Part shown: in pieces, positions 6,281 through 10,023 of the stretch
Position numbering within the stretch: the first letter of the stretch is position 1
Layout of the letters: each line of letters opens with the position of its first letter
DNA from: a bacterium UBP11_UBA4055
Lineage (GTDB): Bacteria; UBA4055
NCBI GenBank assembly: GCA_002382735.1
Contig: DFZN01000025.1
Span: forward strand, 1-10,023
Reading direction: 5' to 3'
Length of the DNA stretch: 10,023 nt
Notes under the pieces: model-generated
Told to the model about the DNA's origin: nothing
What the model saw: only the letters and a program-made list of their open reading frames with translations
Databases searched by the model: none
Made by a program: the position numbers and the translations under genes

Positions 6281-7597
6281 ATGAAAATAGCTGTCGCGGG
6301 AACGGGATATGTGGGACTGGTAGCAGGCGTATGCTTCGCGGAGGTCGGCCATAAGGTCGTGTGCGTGGACATCGACGAATCAAAGGTAAAGAAAATGAAA
6401 AAGGGCATCTCGCCTATCTTCGAGGAAGGTCTTGAGGATCTGATGAAAAAGAATTATAAGGCGGCAAGGCTTGATTATACAGTTGATTTTAAGTCGGCTT
6501 ACAGGGATGCTGACGCGATATTTATCGGTGTGGGAACTCCGGAACAGCCTGACGGAAGCGCGAACCTTTCTCATATTGCCACTGCGGCGAGGCAGATAGC
6601 GGAAAGTGTGGAAAAGGACTGCCTTGTGGTTGTAAAATCCACTGTTCCTGTGGGCACGAACGACAAGGTGGAGCAGTTCATTCACGATTTTCTCGTCAAC
6701 GGCACAAAGGTCGAGGTGGCATCGAACCCGGAATTTCTCGCTCAGGGATCGGCCGTGAGAGACACTCTTCATGCGGCCAGGATCATCATCGGCACGGAAA
6801 GCAAATGGGCTGAAAAGCTGTTAAAGAAAATATACGAACCGTTCAAACTGCCGATAGTCTCCGTATCGAGAAGGTCGGCCGAGATGATAAAATACGCGTC
6901 GAACGATTATCTCGCGCTCAAGATATCGTACATGAACGACATCGCCAACCTGTGCGAGCTTGTGGGCGCCGACATTCAGGATGTGGCAAAGGGCATGAGC
7001 TACGACGAAAGAATAGGATCGAAATTTCTGAACGCGGGAATAGGATACGGAGGCTCATGCTTCCCCAAGGACACCAAGGCGCTCGAGTATCTCGCCATGC
7101 AGCACGGCTACGATCTTAAGACCGTCTCAGCCGCCATCGAGGTGAACAAGTCACAAAAGACGCTCATGTTCAAAAAAGCGAGCAAGCGGCTGATAACCTT
7201 CAGCAGTCTGAAGGTCGCCGTGCTGGGACTCACTTTCAAGCCGGGAACGGACGATCTTAGAGAAGCACCGTCACTGGACAATGTCCCATTGCTTCTTGAG
7301 CAGGGCGCGGACATTTACGCTTACGATCCCGTAGGCGAAGATAATTTCAAGGAAAAATTCCCTGAAGGAAAGATCGGCAGCGGCTCGATCAAGTATGTAA
7401 AGAAACCGCAGGACGCTCTGAAAGAAGCTAATGTATGCTTTATTTTTACCGAATGGGATCAGGTGAAGTCCGTTAAACCTCAGGATTATAAAAAACTTAT
7501 GCGCACTCCGCTGTTATATGACGGAAGAAATATTTACGGGGTTAAAGATATGATGAAGGCTGGCGTTGAATACCATTCGGTCGGCAGGCAGTTCTAA
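6281..7597 (+). CDS. ugd: UDP-glucose 6-dehydrogenase
   Basis: NAD-dependent four-electron oxidation of UDP-glucose to UDP-glucuronate in the cytoplasm. Length 438, normal for the TuaD/Ugd branch. Visible: N-terminal Rossmann motif AVAGTGYVGL (4-13), GVGTPEQPDGSANL (83-96), KSTVPVGT (119-126), SNPEFLAQGSAVRD (148-161), Lys204 and Asn208 in EMIKYASND, the catalytic loop GYGGSCFPKD (255-264) with Cys260 and Asp264, and the C-terminal domain with GLTFKPGTDDLREAPS (316-331). These positions match those I remember for the streptococcal enzyme. The start is ATG at 6281 with GAGG 5 nt upstream. It is the only plus-strand gene: divergent from wecB across 120 bp and convergent with capF, whose stop it overlaps (7594-7597). 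The 5' two thirds looks GC-richer (over 55 % on sampled lines) than the 3' end. A UDP-ManNAc dehydrogenase (WecC/CapO) is less likely because the N-terminus and GTPEQPDGSANL are of Ugd type. Confidence 0.95.
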   Translation: MKIAVAGTGYVGLVAGVCFAEVGHKVVCVDIDESKVKKMKKGISPIFEEGLEDLMKKNYKAARLDYTVDFKSAYRDADAIFIGVGTPEQPDGSANLSHIATAARQIAESVEKDCLVVVKSTVPVGTNDKVEQFIHDFLVNGTKVEVASNPEFLAQGSAVRDTLHAARIIIGTESKWAEKLLKKIYEPFKLPIVSVSRRSAEMIKYASNDYLALKISYMNDIANLCELVGADIQDVAKGMSYDERIGSKFLNAGIGYGGSCFPKDTKALEYLAMQHGYDLKTVSAAIEVNKSQKTLMFKKASKRLITFSSLKVAVLGLTFKPGTDDLREAPSLDNVPLLLEQGADIYAYDPVGEDNFKEKFPEGKIGSGSIKYVKKPQDALKEANVCFIFTEWDQVKSVKPQDYKKLMRTPLLYDGRNIYGVKDMMKAGVEYHSVGRQF

Positions 7598-8706
7598 ACC
7601 TTCAAAAAGAAAGTGTCGGGATTTTGAGGTTCGAAATTCTCACTCGCCCACATGATGGTCACGAGGTCTGTCGTGCCTATGTTCATAATATGATGCGTGT
7701 ATCCGGGCGGAATATCCACCACCTGAAGCTTTTCGTTAGATACAAGATATTCTATCACTTTATCAGAGTTAATGTGCCTGAATCTTATGGCTGCGTTTCC
7801 TGAGACGACCATGAATTTTTCAGTCTTGGTATGATGCCAGTGATTTCCCTTGGTTATGCCGGGCTTTGTGATATTAATGGAAACCTGCCCTCTTTCGTCC
7901 GACTTCACGAATTCTGTAAAAGAACCTCTCTCGTCAACATTCATCTTAAGATCATAAGCGAAACCGTTCTCAGGCATGTAGCTCAGATAAGTTGAATAGA
8001 GCTTTTTCTGGAAAGTGTCCTCCATGTTAGGCAGAAGAAGCGTCTCTCTTGAATCATGAAATTTATACAGAAGATCGACTATCTCTCCGAGAGTTTTTGA
8101 GTAGTATGTATCTATCTCGTGATAGAATTTCGATTTGTCGTGATATTCGTTGAAAGGTATTTTTTTGAATTTATTCATAACATCGTCGATATAGACAAGG
8201 CTGACGATATTGTTCCTGTCAGAAACAGTAACAGGCTTGTCATTGGCTATATTGTGGCAGAATGTGGCGACGGCTGAGTTGTAGTTCGGCCTGCACCATT
8301 TACCAAAAACATTCTTAAGCCTGTAAACATAGACCTTTACATCGTTATCCATTCCGTATTTGATGAGAGCCTCCTCAGCCCTTTTTTTGCTCAGCCCGTA
8401 GGGATTGTCGCGGTCCGCCTGTATCGATGAAGAGAGTACTATCGGGATGATGTGCTTTTCGGATTCGCAGATGTCAATAACAGCCTGCAATGAGCCCAGA
8501 TTATCCTCGTAATCCTTCTCCTCTCTGGTCCTGTTTATTCCCGCTAAATGATAGATGATGTCCGATTCAAGAATATACTGCTTAAGAACGGAAAGTTCGT
8601 CCTCGATGTCATATAAAAACAGCGTAACATCCCTGTTTTCCCTGAAAGCGGCGGTCAAGTTCCTGCCTATGAATCCTCTCGCGCCCGTAATGAGTATTTT
8701 CTTCAT
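7594..8706 (-). CDS. capF: CapF-type bifunctional 3-epimerase / 4-ketoreductase (SDR plus cupin)
   Basis: Second enzyme of the UDP-L-FucNAc pathway. The C-terminal cupin epimerises C3 of the CapE product, and the N-terminal NADPH-dependent reductase reduces the C4 ketone, giving the UDP-6-deoxy-L-TalNAc used by CapG. In the 370-residue form: Rossmann motif GARGFIG (8-14), HLAGINR (53-59), SSSIQ (92-96), YGLSK (YxxxK, 103-107), NVFGKWCRPNYNSAVATFC (132-150); then a cupin from about 245, with MNVDERGSFTEFVK, GITKGNHWHHTKTEKF (likely metal ligands) and DIPPGYTHHI. Two adjacent ATGs exist (8709 and 8706). I prefer 8706 because AGGGGG then sits 6 nt away rather than 3, and homologues begin with a single Met before the Rossmann strand. 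The gene lies 12 bp or more after the SLBB gene, whose stop region carries its ribosome site, so the two are probably one transcript. The inverted ugd separates it from capE and capG. Confidence 0.95.
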   Translation of the reverse strand: MKKILITGARGFIGRNLTAAFRENRDVTLFLYDIEDELSVLKQYILESDIIYHLAGINRTREEKDYEDNLGSLQAVIDICESEKHIIPIVLSSSIQADRDNPYGLSKKRAEEALIKYGMDNDVKVYVYRLKNVFGKWCRPNYNSAVATFCHNIANDKPVTVSDRNNIVSLVYIDDVMNKFKKIPFNEYHDKSKFYHEIDTYYSKTLGEIVDLLYKFHDSRETLLLPNMEDTFQKKLYSTYLSYMPENGFAYDLKMNVDERGSFTEFVKSDERGQVSINITKPGITKGNHWHHTKTEKFMVVSGNAAIRFRHINSDKVIEYLVSNEKLQVVDIPPGYTHHIMNIGTTDLVTIMWASENFEPQNPDTFFLKV

Positions 8707-8721
8707 CATTTGCCCCCTTTT

Positions 8722-10023
8722 TTATCTTGAGAGATAGTAAGAAATAGTAACTATGCTGGCAAGGATACCGACCCAGTCCTTGAGGCTCGTTCCCTCTTTC
8801 TCATCGGGCTTTTTCTCCTTCTTGACCACAACGCGCGAACCTTCCTTCACCGTCGGTGAACAGAGCCATCCGTCAACTTTAGCCGCGCCGCCCGGGTAAT
8901 AAACTATTGTCTCGCCCTCGATGTAATTGTCATCCACCATCACTCCGCCAGCCGCCGCAACATAGTCGTCGAGGTCCCAGCCGTTTGTGTATTTGACAAG
9001 TCCGGGCGTGAAAACGAACCCTTCCACGGAAACAACCCCGGGATGTTTTGGAACGGTGATAACATCGCCGTGATGCAGAACGAGGCTCCCGCCCCTGCTG
9101 CCTTTTTTGACCTTTTCAAAATCCGAAAGAACCTGTTTATCTCCCCTTTCCAGCGTTATACCCTGCGAGAAAGCTTCATTTTTGAGCCCGCCAGCCCTTT
9201 CGATAAGTTCGGCGAGTGTCTCTTTTTCCTTTATGAGCGAATATGTGCCGGGGAACTTCACTTCACCCTTTAATTCCACATTGCGCTGGTACTGGAAATC
9301 GGGATGCTGTCTTACAACGACGAGATCTCTGTCCTGAAGTAAGAACTTGTTCTTATCCGGCGCTCCGGCCTTAAAATTTTCTCTCGAGACCTTAACCTTA
9401 TGAGCCGAAACGAGCTTATCCGGAGTAATGTTGTACGGATCGACCCTGAACACCTCGGCCTCGTACTGATACGCCTCTTTCTCAAATCCTCCGGCCTGAA
9501 GTATGATATCCTCCACACCCATGTTGTCAGACAGACTGAACTGTCCCGGTCTTCTGACAAGCCCCTTTATTGAAACAGTTTTAGGAAAGACCGTAACATT
9601 AATATCGTAAACTTTCAAATGATCCTTGTCGGCCAGTACCAGATCCTCGGCTTTGTCGCCTTCGAGTAATTTCTTCAGGTTAACAGGAATTATGCGGGTG
9701 GTTATGCCGTCGTCGTTGTACCTTATAAGGTCTGCCCTTTCAAGATATGTCTGCTTTCTGAAGAGTTCGTCTTCAAGCCCGCCGGCCATATAGATAAGAT
9801 CTGAGATCTTCGCATCGGCTGAAAGGTATATCGTTCCGACCTTCTTGACATGACCCGATACCTGAACGGTCTTTCTTGAGAGAAGCTCCCATCTCGAATA
9901 TATTTTTACCGCATCCGAGCTTTCGAGCCTCGTGTTCAGTTCGGCTTCGCTGTTCAGATTGACATCTATCAGTTTTGTGGTCAGATCCGGCAGAGTTCTT
10001 GTTATGTGCGCCTTGTCCATATA
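8722..10023 (-). CDS. Polysaccharide export-type protein with tandem SLBB domains, N-terminus outside window
   Basis: C-terminal part of a larger protein: the frame is open at the window edge (the codon before Met at 10020 is TAT, a sense codon), and no signal peptide or N-terminal export domain is visible. Numbered from that Met, at least four SLBB-type repeats of the form V-x-[VIL]-x-G-x-V-x-x-x-G ... AGG[LFV] can be seen: 52-82 (VSGHVKKVGT, MAGGL), 148-179 (IKGLVRRPGQ, QAGGF), 247-279 (LKGEVKFPGT, RAGGL) and 329-360 (VEGFVFTPGL, AAGGV). After a Lys/Glu-rich stretch (399-412) it ends with one hydrophobic segment, WVGILASIVTISYYL (415-429), then Ser-Arg. SLBB proteins bind or conduct polysaccharide during export across the outer membrane (Wza/OPX relatives), and the cap neighbours fit this. 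The C-terminal membrane segment and several SLBB units resemble long FCB-group versions rather than E. coli Wza. It is followed closely by capF. Confidence 0.88.
   Translation of the reverse strand, partial: YMDKAHITRTLPDLTTKLIDVNLNSEAELNTRLESSDAVKIYSRWELLSRKTVQVSGHVKKVGTIYLSADAKISDLIYMAGGLEDELFRKQTYLERADLIRYNDDGITTRIIPVNLKKLLEGDKAEDLVLADKDHLKVYDINVTVFPKTVSIKGLVRRPGQFSLSDNMGVEDIILQAGGFEKEAYQYEAEVFRVDPYNITPDKLVSAHKVKVSRENFKAGAPDKNKFLLQDRDLVVVRQHPDFQYQRNVELKGEVKFPGTYSLIKEKETLAELIERAGGLKNEAFSQGITLERGDKQVLSDFEKVKKGSRGGSLVLHHGDVITVPKHPGVVSVEGFVFTPGLVKYTNGWDLDDYVAAAGGVMVDDNYIEGETIVYYPGGAAKVDGWLCSPTVKEGSRVVVKKEKKPDEKEGTSLKDWVGILASIVTISYYLSR

Noticed and set aside
6380..6772. 130-codon open frame on the minus strand
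   Set aside because: Antisense to the well-supported ugd, covering its Rossmann domain, with no family resemblance.
7599..7629. Possible terminator hairpin after ugd (CCTTCAAAA ... TTTTGAGG)
   Set aside because: The stem is imperfect and AT-rich with a 14-nt loop and no following T run; it also lies inside the capF coding region.

Overview
This window is part of a surface-polysaccharide (capsule or O-antigen type) biosynthesis locus. Nearly everything lies on the minus strand. The sugar-nucleotide genes include a complete or near-complete set of the three L-FucNAc enzymes, recognisable as CapE, CapF and CapG (also known as FnlA/FnlB/FnlC or WbjB/WbjC/WbjD). There is also a non-hydrolysing UDP-GlcNAc 2-epimerase (WecB/MnaA) and a UDP-glucose 6-dehydrogenase (Ugd). 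A protein with tandem SLBB domains, of the polysaccharide-export class, suggests a Gram-negative envelope. GC looks moderate, about 45 % by spot counts. The long multi-SLBB protein ending in one transmembrane segment resembles proteins I know from the FCB group (Bacteroidota/Ignavibacteria and relatives), but the taxonomic guess is weak.

Layout from right to left, in the direction of most transcription: the C-terminal part of the SLBB export protein (10023-8722) is followed closely by capF (8706-7594). ugd then lies on the opposite strand (6281-7597), overlapping the end of capF by 4 bp tail to tail. Between ugd and wecB is a 120-bp AT-rich intergenic region with candidate back-to-back promoters. 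From there a tightly packed minus-strand unit runs wecB (6160-5063), AlbA_2 protein B (5055-3619), capE (3615-2599), AlbA_2 protein A (2593-1052) and capG (1055 to the left edge, truncated). Gaps in this unit are 7, 3, 5 and -4 bp, so it is almost certainly co-transcribed and largely translationally coupled.

How it works together: CapE, CapF and CapG convert UDP-GlcNAc to UDP-L-FucNAc. WecB makes UDP-ManNAc and Ugd makes UDP-glucuronate. The SLBB protein would take part in export of the finished polymer. No glycosyltransferase, flippase, polymerase or Wzc-type kinase lies inside the window.

The unusual part is the strict alternation of sugar genes with two different AlbA_2 (Schlafen-like) plus HATPase_c_4 plus winged-helix proteins (COG2865 type). 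Each sits immediately upstream of a FucNAc gene, is AT-richer than its neighbours, and carries a 12-bp-period repeat coding for a four-residue linker just before its C-terminal helix-turn-helix. Why these predicted regulators, or cargo genes, are threaded through the FucNAc pathway is the most interesting question here. No tRNA, rRNA, CRISPR array, transposase or convincing terminator was found, and no stretch over 300 bp lacks a gene.
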